DNA of 64,000 nucleotides from Candidatus Ruthia sp. Plio_17_S18 (lineage in GTDB: Bacteria > Pseudomonadota > Gammaproteobacteria > PS1 > Pseudothioglobaceae): positions 1 to 64,000 of the forward strand of contig CP072538.1 of the NCBI GenBank assembly GCA_021730105.1, written 5' to 3'. Numbering within the stretch: position 1 is the first letter of the stretch; each line of letters begins with the position of its first letter. The position numbers and the translations under genes were made by a program. Under the pieces are notes generated by a model, which saw only the letters and a list, made by a program, of their open reading frames with translations, searched no databases and was not told the origin of the DNA. This document shows positions 22,400 through 31,441 of this stretch, one piece after another.

Positions 22400-23308
22400 T
22401 CATAGCCCAAAAAAGTTTTTGGAATTTTTAACGTCTGACTTTATTTGTTGTTTTAGTGCTGAAAAAGAATAAAATTTTTGTTCGTCGCGAATTTTGTATT
22501 TAAATATAACATTGGCATTTTCGCCATAAACTTGGCTGTTAAAGTCAAATAAAAAGACTTCTAGTAAGATTGTTGCACCCCCAACTGTGGGACGCTTGCC
22601 AAGATTGCATACACCTCTGTAAGTCCTGCCATTTAATGCTATATTAACGGCATACACGCCTAATATCGGGCTGATTTTTCTTTTAATGGGAATATTGATA
22701 GTAGGAAAACCGATGGTTTTGCCTTGTTTTTGGCCGTGAATGATTTTTCCTGAAATTGAAAATTTTCGTCCTAACAGTTGATTTGCCAAGTCAAAATCAC
22801 CCTCTTTGAGTGATTGTCTGATTTTTGAGCTGCTGACTCTGTCAAAGTTGTGAAACACGGTGGGTGTTTTTTCTACCTCAAAATCAAAGGCTTGTAGTAA
22901 AGAAAAATCACCTGTTCGGTTGGCGCCAAAACGAAAATCATCGCCAACTAGGCAGCTCTTAACATTGAGTTTACCTAGTAATATCTGTTGAATGAAGGCG
23001 TTAGCAGAGAGTTGTGAGAATGGCGTATTAAAGTTGATTAATAAGTGCTCATCTAGTCCAAGGTTTGTAAGCAAGGCGTGTTTTTGCTTAAAACTACTCA
23101 GTGTGGCTTGCGCGTGTCCAAAAAAGTGTTGTGGCGTTGGTGAGAACGAAACAAGCACTGATGGCAAGTTCATGGATTGTGCTGTATTAACCAAGGTTTT
23201 GATAATTTTTTGATGTCCTATATGCACACCATCAAAGTTGCCAATGGTAACGACACTACCCAAATGAGGTTTTAAATTTTGTAATCCACGAATGAGTTGC
23301 ATAAGCAT
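22400..23308 (-). CDS. ribF: Riboflavin kinase / FAD synthetase
   Basis: RibF turns riboflavin into FMN and then FAD. The 302-residue bifunctional protein has the N-terminal adenylyltransferase domain with TIGNFDGVHIGHQKI and the C-terminal kinase domain with GKTIGFPTINI and GVYAVNI. A second ATG at 23302 gives MQLIRGLQNL, closer to the E. coli start, and may be the true one. FAD and FMN are needed by several neighbours, including TrxB, PyrD and the ApbE substrate. Confidence 0.94.
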   Translation of the reverse strand: MLMQLIRGLQNLKPHLGSVVTIGNFDGVHIGHQKIIKTLVNTAQSMNLPSVLVSFSPTPQHFFGHAQATLSSFKQKHALLTNLGLDEHLLINFNTPFSQLSANAFIQQILLGKLNVKSCLVGDDFRFGANRTGDFSLLQAFDFEVEKTPTVFHNFDRVSSSKIRQSLKEGDFDLANQLLGRKFSISGKIIHGQKQGKTIGFPTINIPIKRKISPILGVYAVNIALNGRTYRGVCNLGKRPTVGGATILLEVFLFDFNSQVYGENANVIFKYKIRDEQKFYSFSALKQQIKSDVKNSKNFFGL

Positions 23309-23313
23309 TTATT

Positions 23314-23756
23314 TTAGTCTAATTGGCAGAGGATGTTATCAACTGGTTTTGGTACGCCAATATTTAACTAGGATGAGGATTTGAACTCACCCTTGACATC
23401 TGGGCAGTGAATGAGTATTGGGTTGGGTGAAGCTGTGTTTAAAAATGGTTAAGCTCTTTTCTATCAAAGCTGATGGGTGAAAATCAGTTATAGCTTACTG
23501 AATATCTTTGTTATTGTCTGTACACTCTACAAAGCTCACACACAACCCACCCCAAATACCATGGTTTGGGCGTTTTTGTAAGTAGATGTTGTATTTGTCA
23601 TCTTTAAAAATTAACATGGCAATTGAGCGGGCGGATTTGTTTTTCTTTGGCTTTGGATATTTATCTTGTTTGGCATGTCTTGTGCTGCTTGCCAAGATAG
23701 ACAGTGGCGACCAAACTGGTCAAACCACTTCAGTAGTGGCTTTGAGGTTGAGCGCA
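23314..23756 (-). pseudogene. mutY: mutY remnant with large internal deletion
   Basis: MutY removes adenine mispaired with 8-oxoguanine. On the minus strand the piece KPLLKWFDQFGRHCLSWQ matches the first 25 residues of MutY. It runs directly into the C-terminal domain: KYNIYLQKRPNHGIWGGL matches the NUDIX-like part, and GVPKPVDNILCQLD at the end matches the MutY tail. The catalytic HhH-GPD core and the iron-sulfur cysteines are deleted, and frames are broken, so it is dead. It ends at the TAA complementary to 23314-23316. Confidence 0.87.
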
Positions 23757-24812
23757 CTATTTTAAATTAAGCGGGTCATGTAGATTAATGCCAGCCATAA
23801 ATGGCTTGTTAATGTCTTCATGAGTTGTTTGGTAAACGCAACCAATCCAGTTATTGATAATGACATTAGTGGCATTGCCCCAAGTGTTATTTAGGGTTTT
23901 GCTAATGAGTTGCTCAGGAAAGTCTGCAATGCTAAATTCTGCGGACAAAAGTTTGGCTTTATACTCATTGAGAACGGCTTTACTTTGCTCGGTTAAATAG
24001 TGCTCAGGGAAAGGCGGATAGTCATTTCGTGTTTTTTCCAAATAGGCAATAATATCGCGCTTGTATTCTTTTAATAGGCTAATAGTGTCGTATTCTGGAT
24101 GACCTTGGAAAAATACAATCCTTAATAAATCTTCACTAACACCCAAGTGTACACCGATTTTGCTTTCAACCAAAATTTTAACCCCAGCAACATCAAATTG
24201 CGCCTTTGAAATTTCATTAAAGCGAGAATGTGGCACATCAAAGAGTGTATTCACGCCATTCATTAAAGGGTGTTGCCTCTCTAGCACTTGGTGCGGAAAT
24301 ACACCCCAACATTTTCCACCAATGGCTTGGCGTTTTTGTCCATATCTAAATTCCAAGACAGAGTGCGTTGCTAAACATGAACATAGTGTTGAAGTAACGT
24401 GGTCGTACGACCAATCAACCACTTCTTTTAATTCTTCATAGAAAGGTGCTTTTTGCAAATTTGCTTGTTCAATGTGTGCACCTGTAATAATCAGTGCATC
24501 AAGCCCTTGGGTTTTAATATCTGTAAAAGTTTGATAATGTTGTTTGACGTGCTGACTTGTTTTTTCATCGCGTTTGATTGACGATAGTGTAAATGGATGT
24601 AGATAAAATTGTGCAATTTGATTAGAATGTCCAACAAGGCGAAAAAATTGGCGCTCGGTTGCTTCAAGTGCAGTATCTGGCATCATGTTTAATAAGCCAA
24701 TGTGCAATTCACGAATGGCTTGGTTATTTGCTCTGTCTTTTGATAGAATGGTTTCGCCCTCATCTTTAAGGCGTGCAAAAGAAGGCAAGTTTGAATGTGC
24801 AATTAGTGGCAT
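23757..24812 (-). CDS. metA: Homoserine O-acyltransferase, MetA type
   Basis: MetA acylates homoserine, the first committed step of methionine synthesis. The 351-residue protein has the MetA start (IGLLNMMPDTALEATERQF), FYLHPFTL, and the active-site cysteine in HVTSTLCSCLATHS, plus FFQGHPEYD with the catalytic His and Glu. The usual CWGAQAGL around the cysteine is replaced by CLATHSVL, so it belongs to a divergent branch; whether it uses succinyl- or acetyl-CoA cannot be read from sequence here. It overlaps the upstream P-loop gene by one base. Confidence 0.88.
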   Translation of the reverse strand: MPLIAHSNLPSFARLKDEGETILSKDRANNQAIRELHIGLLNMMPDTALEATERQFFRLVGHSNQIAQFYLHPFTLSSIKRDEKTSQHVKQHYQTFTDIKTQGLDALIITGAHIEQANLQKAPFYEELKEVVDWSYDHVTSTLCSCLATHSVLEFRYGQKRQAIGGKCWGVFPHQVLERQHPLMNGVNTLFDVPHSRFNEISKAQFDVAGVKILVESKIGVHLGVSEDLLRIVFFQGHPEYDTISLLKEYKRDIIAYLEKTRNDYPPFPEHYLTEQSKAVLNEYKAKLLSAEFSIADFPEQLISKTLNNTWGNATNVIINNWIGCVYQTTHEDINKPFMAGINLHDPLNLK

Positions 24813-25648
24813 TAGTTCATCGCTCCATAAATAAGCTCAAAGACCTCATTGGCATGCTTGCACTGATACAAATCCTCGCTGTCAATGATGTATCCATATT
24901 TTTTGGCAATGGCTTCATATTTTGGCTTGCGATGTTCAAGCAGGCGTGGAAACACCCAGCGTACAAACTCGTTTGGGTCGATTTGTGCGACATAAATTAG
25001 ATGATTTTTTTGTAGGTAAATATCCAATTGTTGTTTCAGAAAATCAGCCTGATAATACAAAGGTTTTGGGTGTGTTTGTGCACGTTCAACCAGGGCAGTT
25101 TCGTTAGTTTTACTGGCTCTAATGTAGAGAATCACCGTATTATCAGATAGAGTTTGATATACCTGTTCATTGTCTAATTCACACAGACTGCCACCCGCGT
25201 CATTAATAAAATGATTAAACCCTTGTGTTTTGGATTTTTGTATAAATTGTGGTACGTCAAGCATGGCCTTGGTCTCTGCGTTTAGGTGCATTGCTTGACG
25301 AACAACAAAAGTATCAATGGGTGTGCCGCCCAGTTCAGGATTGCCCGTCTTGCCCAAAAAAGCAGAGACTGATGATAAATTATCAAAGGTAATGTTATTT
25401 TGAATACTTATAGACTCGTTATCTAGCAGATTTCTAAGCCATTTGTCTTGTCTGACGTGACTTTTGATATTGTTTAAAATTTTATCATTCAAATACTCAG
25501 CACCAATGCGATAATCGCCAGAATAATGAAAGTATTTATCTTGATGGCTAAGGAGTTTTGCTAGGTGTGTTTTTCCCACGCCTGACATGCCTAATAGCGT
25601 TAAGCATTTGCGGTGAGAGTTTTTGAATTCGCTGACTGATAGTTTCAT
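24812..25648 (-). CDS. P-loop ATPase-like protein, unknown role
   Basis: The 278-residue protein has a clear Walker A, LLGMSGVGKTHLAKLL, near residues 18-33, and later the segment HFINDAGGSLCELDNEQVYQ. It reads as a small cytosolic nucleoside-triphosphatase or kinase of uncertain substrate. The stop of this gene and the start of metA overlap (one shared base), which suggests the two are made together and may act in the same pathway. I do not recognise a named family, so no function is given. Confidence 0.75.
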   Translation of the reverse strand: MKLSVSEFKNSHRKCLTLLGMSGVGKTHLAKLLSHQDKYFHYSGDYRIGAEYLNDKILNNIKSHVRQDKWLRNLLDNESISIQNNITFDNLSSVSAFLGKTGNPELGGTPIDTFVVRQAMHLNAETKAMLDVPQFIQKSKTQGFNHFINDAGGSLCELDNEQVYQTLSDNTVILYIRASKTNETALVERAQTHPKPLYYQADFLKQQLDIYLQKNHLIYVAQIDPNEFVRWVFPRLLEHRKPKYEAIAKKYGYIIDSEDLYQCKHANEVFELIYGAMN

Positions 25649-25675
25649 GATTTTGAGTTTGTATCAAATTCGTTT

Positions 25676-25966
25676 TTATAATAAGCCATATTGTTTAAAC
25701 ATCTCGCAAATGCCTCTAGTTGCTTGTCGGGTTCGGTGTTCGTTTTCAATCAGCCCAAAACGCACATGCAATCAATGTTTTGGTCCCAGCCAGCAATGAC
25801 TTGTACAACACCAAGTTTAAAATCAAAAGGCTCGTTTCTATCAAACGCTAGAGTCAAACTTTTTGCCATTGGTGGGCCAACCAGTGTAATGCATTGAGAC
25901 AGAATCGCCGACCTTGCAAGTCGCACCTGTGCCAGTTTCTAAATCTTGTATTTCTAAACCTGCCAT
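25676..25966 (-). pseudogene. FKBP start fused to aminotransferase end
   Basis: Read on the minus strand from the ATG at 25966, the sequence begins as an FKBP peptidyl-prolyl isomerase: GDSVSMHYTGWPTNGKKFDS, then after a frameshift EPFDFKLGVVQVIAGWDQN. Within a few bases it changes to HVRFGLIENEHRTRQATRGI and ends EMFKQYGLL, which matches the C-terminus of an AlaC-type alanine aminotransferase. The end of the FKBP gene and nearly all of the aminotransferase gene have been deleted, leaving a joined stump. It has in-frame stops and cannot work. Confidence 0.75.
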
Positions 25967-25976
25967 GTTTATTTGC

Positions 25977-26777
25977 CTAATAAGTTAATGTAATATGATA
26001 CGAGCTAAACTTTCTAATGTTTAGCACGCCTGTATCAAGCAGTAAGTATTGTCCTTTAATGCCTTGCAAAACACCTTTAATTATAGGGGTTTTACCAAAA
26101 TTTAATGAGCTAGTTTTGATAGGGTATTCTACCACAGGGTAGTTAATTTCTAGAACTTCATTGTCTAGCATGATTGCACCTAAATCATCAATTAAGTGGG
26201 ATATTTTTTTAAGCAAAGCATCGCGCATTGTGCTTAAGTCAACGTATTCCACCTCGTTTTTGAGCATTTTTAGCCAGTTAGTTTTATCACCGATATAATC
26301 TTTAAGTGCCATTTCAATTTGCCCTGATTTGAGCCGATTGCTGACCTCAAGTATTTGCAGTGCAGCAATTGCACCTTGATCAATCCAACGGCTAGGAATA
26401 TTGCTTTTACGAGTGATACCAACCTTTACGCCAGACGAATTGGCAAAATAAACAACATGCGGGTTAAAGCAATTATTCAGCCCCCATTGTGGTTCACGGC
26501 ATGTGCCAAGATGATAGTGGCAAGTTTCAGGCCTCATAATGCACAAATCACACCGGGCTAAACGTTGACAGCAAGGATAGCAAAACCCTTGAGAGTAGCT
26601 TTTATTGGTGCGTTTTTTACAATTTGAGCACACAATTACACCATTAAATTCAAGGCTGATTTGTTCGCTTATCAAATCATTCATATTGAGTAATTTATCA
26701 CCAATTGGCAATTGGTACTGTGCCACGCCACTATTTAAGTGGGCGTGCATTTTTGCAATAAGTCCATTAATTTGCAT
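25977..26777 (-). CDS. DUF2797 family protein
   Basis: The 266-residue protein matches the DUF2797 pattern: a cysteine-rich zinc-ribbon-like part (CSNC, CYPCC, CDLC and a nearby CHYH) at about residues 50-90, followed by VVYFANSSGVKVGITRKSNI, which recalls the GIY-YIG nuclease fold. Family function is not established. It is intact with a normal start beside purC, 5 bases downstream of that gene's stop, so it is probably co-transcribed with purC. Confidence 0.8.
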   Translation of the reverse strand: MQINGLIAKMHAHLNSGVAQYQLPIGDKLLNMNDLISEQISLEFNGVIVCSNCKKRTNKSYSQGFCYPCCQRLARCDLCIMRPETCHYHLGTCREPQWGLNNCFNPHVVYFANSSGVKVGITRKSNIPSRWIDQGAIAALQILEVSNRLKSGQIEMALKDYIGDKTNWLKMLKNEVEYVDLSTMRDALLKKISHLIDDLGAIMLDNEVLEINYPVVEYPIKTSSLNFGKTPIIKGVLQGIKGQYLLLDTGVLNIRKFSSYHITLTY

Positions 26778-26782
26778 GGTTT

Positions 26783-27661
26783 TTAATCTTGCATTAATCG
26801 CTGCTGAACCTCTTTGTATTTGTCAGCGATTTGTTGAATAATGGATTGTGGCAGTGTTGGTGCAGGGGGAGTCTTATCCCAACCTAGCGTTTCTAGATAG
26901 TCGCGCACAATTTGCTTGTCAAAACTTTTGGGGCTAACGCCTACTTGATAATCAGCCTTTGGCCAAAAGCGTGATGAGTCTGGCGTTAGCACTTCATCCA
27001 TTAAGGTTAATTGGTTGTGCTCATCCAGTCCAAATTCAAATTTGGTGTCAGCGATAATAATGCTACGTTCTAAAGCATAATCAGCAGCAAATTGATAAAT
27101 TTTAAGACTTGCTTGCTTGACTTGTTCAGCTAGATTGTGACCTAAAATTTCAACCGTTTTATCAAAATCAATATTGGCGTCATGTTCGCATAAATTTGCT
27201 TTTGTAGAGGGGGTGTAGAGTGCTTTAGGCAGCTTTTCGGCCAGTTGTAGGCTGGTGAGTAGTTTGATGCCACAAACCTTGCCTGTTTGTTGGTAGTCTT
27301 TCCAACCAGAGCCGATAATGTAGCCACGAACAATGGCCTCAACAGCAAGGGGTTTGAGTTTTTTGACAATAACGCCACGACCTTTGATTAGAGCCGCCTC
27401 TTTGGTATTTAGAACGCTATCAAGTGGCTCAAGAATTAAGTGATTGGGAATAATAAGCTTGGTTTTCTCAAACCAAAAATTTGCCATTTCAGTTAAGATG
27501 ATACCTTTGTTAGCAATAGGATCATCAAAAACAACATCAAAGGCACTGAGTCGGTCAGTGGTAACAACTAACATGCGTTTATCGTCAATGTCATAAATGT
27601 CTCTAACTTTGCCTCTTTGAATCAGTGGCAGGCTTAGATTTGTGCTAAATAGTGTTCCCAT
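26783..27661 (-). CDS. purC: SAICAR synthase
   Basis: PurC joins aspartate to carboxy-aminoimidazole ribotide in purine synthesis. The 292-residue protein is of the longer type: GKVRDIYDIDDKRMLVVTTD at the start, the signature LKPLAVEAIVRGYIIGSGWK, and IIIADTKFEFGLDE and LMDEVLTPDSSRFW later. It is intact and has its own upstream region divergent from the next gene. The DUF2797 gene follows closely. Confidence 0.95.
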   Translation of the reverse strand: MGTLFSTNLSLPLIQRGKVRDIYDIDDKRMLVVTTDRLSAFDVVFDDPIANKGIILTEMANFWFEKTKLIIPNHLILEPLDSVLNTKEAALIKGRGVIVKKLKPLAVEAIVRGYIIGSGWKDYQQTGKVCGIKLLTSLQLAEKLPKALYTPSTKANLCEHDANIDFDKTVEILGHNLAEQVKQASLKIYQFAADYALERSIIIADTKFEFGLDEHNQLTLMDEVLTPDSSRFWPKADYQVGVSPKSFDKQIVRDYLETLGWDKTPPAPTLPQSIIQQIADKYKEVQQRLMQD

Positions 27662-27765
27662 GAATTTATGTATAAATTGCTTAATTTAAGTGTTATTTTA
27701 ATCAATTGTGTGACTATGATTATAAATTATGACAACTTAAGCCATGGTAAAATAATTGTTAAGTT

Positions 27766-28386
27766 ATGACGCTAAGAAAAATTCTAATTATTTGCGTACT
27801 TGTACAGCATTCGGTAATTGCCTCAACGTTGTCAGAAGGCGCATTGCGACTTATTAAAATTGGCCATGAAATTGGTTCACGCGATGTGGCATTAAGAGGG
27901 CAGTCTTTATTGTTAAAAGGTGCTTTTGATTTGGGCGATTTTGATGCCATGTATGAGATTTCAAAACAAGTTCGATACGGCAGTAAATTGATGGGATACG
28001 CTCCTTTAGAGCGCGAAGCTAATGAAATTTTGATTAAATTGGTGAGAAAGAGTTATGACCCTGCTTTGTATGAGTATGCTTTAAATTTGCTTGATGGCAG
28101 TAGCGGCTTTATTAAGAATGAATTTTTGGCCTTAAATTTATTTGAAGAATCTTTTAAAGTGCATGGCAATGCAAGATCTGCACTAATGGCAGCCATTATT
28201 CGTAATGAATCGCTGGTGCCAGGCACTAAAAAAATACAATACATTAATGAGTTAATTACGTTTGCAATATTAAACCATGTCGCAGGAGCACAGGCATATC
28301 AAGAACAATACATAAAGTTAGATTATTTATCTGATCTTAATCCGCCCAATTGGCGTGTTTGGATTGATACTCAAACTACAAACTAG
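27766..28386 (+). CDS. Exported protein of unknown function
   Basis: The 206-residue protein starts with a likely signal peptide (MTLRKILIICVLVQHSVIAS). The rest is helical with repeated short alpha pairs (for example YEYALNLLDGSSGF and ALNLFEESFKVHGNARSALM), reminiscent of Sel1/TPR-type repeats, but I cannot assign a family with confidence. Its 3' end overlaps the M23 peptidase gene on the other strand by 11 bases. Base use fits the neighbours. Confidence 0.65.
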   Translation: MTLRKILIICVLVQHSVIASTLSEGALRLIKIGHEIGSRDVALRGQSLLLKGAFDLGDFDAMYEISKQVRYGSKLMGYAPLEREANEILIKLVRKSYDPALYEYALNLLDGSSGFIKNEFLALNLFEESFKVHGNARSALMAAIIRNESLVPGTKKIQYINELITFAILNHVAGAQAYQEQYIKLDYLSDLNPPNWRVWIDTQTTN

Positions 28387-29500
28387 ATAAAATTTTATTA
28401 ACCTTGATTTTAAAATCCTGCAAATTGGCACGGCTGATGCTCTTTTGTGCAGTCAGTTTATAAGTGAGAGGATCTCTTCTCTTGCCTTTGTGGTGTAGTT
28501 CATAATGTAGGTGCGGGGCTGTTGAGAGACCTGTTGAACCTACATAACCAATTATTTGATCTTTTTTAACCTTTTGGCCTTTGTACAGGCTGTTGGCATA
28601 TCTTGATAAATGTGCATAAACAGTGGTGTAATCAAAGCCATGTTGAATGATGACAGTCTCGCCAAGTGCGCCTTTTTTGCCTTTAGTGGTGATTATGCCA
28701 TTAGCAGTAGAATAAACAGGAGTGCCGTAGTTGGCTGCATAATCAACGGCTCGATGGGGGCGCCAAGTTTTTAAAATTGGGTGGTAACGCCTAAGTTGAA
28801 ATTTGGAGCTAATGCGCTTGTATTTCAATGGCGCTTTTAAAAAAGATGAATTCAAAGAGCGTCCAGAGCGATCAAAGTAACCAAAATGCCCATGTTTATT
28901 TTTATAAGCAAACGCCTCAATGGATTTGTTTTTGATAATACTTTGGTAAATGATGGCAACTGGTTTTGCACTACCATCATTAACAATGATAAATCGGTCG
29001 CCTTTTTTAAGGTCAGTATTAAAATTTAGTTGCCATGAAAGCGCTTTAACAATGAGGTTAATAGTGCTAAAACCAACTCCTGATTTTTGCGCATCAGCAC
29101 CAAAGGAGTGGTTAATATTAACCACTGTTGTGGACAAATCACTAGGTGTCTTTTTAGATTGACTGTTGAGAATAGTAGAGAAGTCATTACCGCTAAGCAC
29201 AATGTTTAGGTTGGTTTTACGGTTTAACTGATAGGTTAAGGATTTGAACTGTAGATTATTACGCAACCTAATGGTTAGCTTATGACCAATAATAAGTTGG
29301 TTGAGTTTTTTATTGTTTTTATTGGCAAAAAGCAGATTAGCAAGCAATCGATTAGACAGCCCAAGTTTGTAAAAATATTGGCTTAGTGAGTCACCACGCT
29401 TAACAGTAAAGTGATATGTGTTGTTGTCAGCATAAGCAGGCGTAGATGCCATACTAAAAGACATCAATATTAGCAATATGCTTGTATAGAGCTTACTCAT
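28376..29500 (-). CDS. M23-family cell wall peptidase
   Basis: The 374-residue exported protein is a LytM/M23 metallopeptidase like MepM, which cuts peptidoglycan cross-links to allow wall growth. A signal peptide (MSKLYTSILLILMSFSMAST) is followed by a LysM/OapA-like part (FTVKRGDSLSQYFYKLG) and a C-terminal M23 domain with zinc-ligand motifs HRAVDYAANYGTPV and HLHYELHHKGKRRDP. I chose the start at 29500 over an upstream one at 29560 because the signal peptide begins there. It overlaps the dxr end by 8 bases. Confidence 0.88.
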   Translation of the reverse strand: MSKLYTSILLILMSFSMASTPAYADNNTYHFTVKRGDSLSQYFYKLGLSNRLLANLLFANKNNKKLNQLIIGHKLTIRLRNNLQFKSLTYQLNRKTNLNIVLSGNDFSTILNSQSKKTPSDLSTTVVNINHSFGADAQKSGVGFSTINLIVKALSWQLNFNTDLKKGDRFIIVNDGSAKPVAIIYQSIIKNKSIEAFAYKNKHGHFGYFDRSGRSLNSSFLKAPLKYKRISSKFQLRRYHPILKTWRPHRAVDYAANYGTPVYSTANGIITTKGKKGALGETVIIQHGFDYTTVYAHLSRYANSLYKGQKVKKDQIIGYVGSTGLSTAPHLHYELHHKGKRRDPLTYKLTAQKSISRANLQDFKIKVNKILSSL

Positions 29501-30644
29501 ACTGCTTGATGATTTCACGGGTCGTTTCACGAGCAACAAGGTCGTTATTAACAACCTCATCTAAAGAGTTAGGCGTTGTGTGTTTCATGGTGCTTAGTGT
29601 TTGGTCAACGATTTTTGGTATGTCTAAGAAACCAATTTGATGATTAAGAAAATGCTCAACTGCAATTTCATTGGCTGCATTCATGGTAATCATGGCATTA
29701 CCGCCCTTGTTCAACGCTTCAAAAGCTAGCTTAAGGCAAGTAAATCTTTCAAAATTTGGTTGATAAAACTCTAAGGCAGGAACGTTAGTCAAGTCAAGCG
29801 CAGCAACGCCAGAGTTAATACGTTGTGGATAGCTCATGGCATATGAGATGACTGTGCGCATATCTGGATTGCCTAGTTGAGATAGTGTTGAGCCGTCTTT
29901 ATAATAGACTGATGAGTGTACAATGCTTTGCGGGTGTATCACCACATCAATTTGTTCTGGAACGATTGAAAATAAGTAATGCGCCTCAATCACCTCCAGT
30001 CCTTTGTTCATCATGGTGGCAGAATCAACCGAAATTTTACGCCCCATTGACCAGTTTGGATGTGCACAAACCTGATCTGGGGTAATGGATTTAAGTTTGC
30101 TAATCGATGTATTCAAAAACGGGCCACCACTGGCAGTTAACTGTATTTTGTTTAAGCCCGATCTGCCACTTTGTAGGCACTGGAAAATTGCGCTGTGCTC
30201 TGAATCAACAGGAATCAGTTCGGCATTAAATTCTGCCACTGCCTTCATAAAAATATCACCTGACAATACCAGCGATTCTTTATTTGCAAGCATAATGCGC
30301 TTGCCTGCTTTGGCAGCACAAAGGGCTGAGGACATGCCAGCAGCGCCCACAATAGCAGCCATAACAAAGTCGGTGTCTTGATGGGCGGCAACCTTATCTA
30401 ACGCCTGAGTGCCACTAAGTACTTGAATATCAGTGATGACTGCATTTGATAATTTTTCAGCAGACTGCTCGTCCACCATGACTGCATAATTGGGCTGGTA
30501 TTTGTTACACAACTCAAGCATTTGTTGCCAGTTGGTATTGGAGCTTAGAGCAAAAATGTTAAATTGATCAGAGTGTAAATCCACTACTGACAAAGTGCTT
30601 TTACCGATAGAACCAGTCGCACCGAGCAGGGTTATATTCTTCAT
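29493..30644 (-). CDS. dxr: DXP reductoisomerase
   Basis: Dxr makes 2-C-methyl-erythritol 4-phosphate, the committed step of the non-mevalonate isoprenoid pathway. The 383-residue protein has the NADPH fold GATGSIGKSTLSVVD at the start, LANKESLVLSG, the active-site DSEHSAIFQCL, and SMGRKISVDSATMMNKGLE. It lies after cdsA and uppS on the same strand with overlaps, so the isoprenoid carrier and phospholipid steps are made together. In many relatives rseP follows dxr; here an M23 peptidase gene does. Confidence 0.96.
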   Translation of the reverse strand: MKNITLLGATGSIGKSTLSVVDLHSDQFNIFALSSNTNWQQMLELCNKYQPNYAVMVDEQSAEKLSNAVITDIQVLSGTQALDKVAAHQDTDFVMAAIVGAAGMSSALCAAKAGKRIMLANKESLVLSGDIFMKAVAEFNAELIPVDSEHSAIFQCLQSGRSGLNKIQLTASGGPFLNTSISKLKSITPDQVCAHPNWSMGRKISVDSATMMNKGLEVIEAHYLFSIVPEQIDVVIHPQSIVHSSVYYKDGSTLSQLGNPDMRTVISYAMSYPQRINSGVAALDLTNVPALEFYQPNFERFTCLKLAFEALNKGGNAMITMNAANEIAVEHFLNHQIGFLDIPKIVDQTLSTMKHTTPNSLDEVVNNDLVARETTREIIKQYE

Positions 30645-31441
30645 ATTAAGCCAAGACCTAGTAGAAAGAATGGCGCCGCTGCTGTGAGAGAATCAATTCG
30701 GTCTAGAATGCCACCATGTCCAGGCAGAGTTTGTCCACTGTCTCTAATGTTTGAGGTGCGTTTAAATAAGCTTTCAAACAAATCGCCCAATACTGATACG
30801 CTAGCGACAACAATGGCTAATAGTAAATAACTCAAATATTGATTGGTCGCTATATTTTGATATTGTAAAAACATAACCATTACCACTAAGGCAACACCAA
30901 TGCCACCGATTACGCCCTCGATTGATTTTCCTGGACTTACTTTTGGTGCCAATTTTCTTTTGCCAACTGCCTTGCCAGTAAAATAAGCGCCAGAATCAGC
31001 ACCCCAAATAATCAGCATGAGTAGTAAGAAATAATCAGCTCCGTATTGTTGTTGTAAAGTAATTAATGCAACCCACATAGGCACTAACAATAATACACCG
31101 CTTATGATACGAACAATAAGCGGATTAAACCACAGGTTGGTTTTATTGGGATAGCTTAGTACCCAGTATAAATTAACCATCCACCATAAAATGGACAAGT
31201 AAAGTACAAACTCAATAATTTGGACATTGTTTTGGATGGTGAGTGCGCAGGCAACAATACCAACCATCAATAACAGTCTAGCAACTAAGCGCTTAAATTT
31301 AATTAAACGTGAAAATTCCCATGCGCCAAGTGCAACAAAAACCAAAAGCAACCGTGCGAAGTAGTGACTAGGCATGGAGAATATTGCCCAAATAAATAAT
31401 GGCGCTAAAACGAGCGCAGTGATGATTCTTTGTCTTAGCAT
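30641..31441 (-). CDS. cdsA: CDP-diglyceride synthase
   Basis: CdsA makes CDP-diacylglycerol from phosphatidic acid and CTP, feeding all phospholipids. The 266-residue inner-membrane protein has about eight hydrophobic segments and the C-terminal signature SLFKRTSNIRDSGQ followed by LPGHGGILDRIDSL. It overlaps dxr downstream by 4 bases and uppS upstream by 7. Confidence 0.94.
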   Translation of the reverse strand: MLRQRIITALVLAPLFIWAIFSMPSHYFARLLLVFVALGAWEFSRLIKFKRLVARLLLMVGIVACALTIQNNVQIIEFVLYLSILWWMVNLYWVLSYPNKTNLWFNPLIVRIISGVLLLVPMWVALITLQQQYGADYFLLLMLIIWGADSGAYFTGKAVGKRKLAPKVSPGKSIEGVIGGIGVALVVMVMFLQYQNIATNQYLSYLLLAIVVASVSVLGDLFESLFKRTSNIRDSGQTLPGHGGILDRIDSLTAAAPFFLLGLGLI

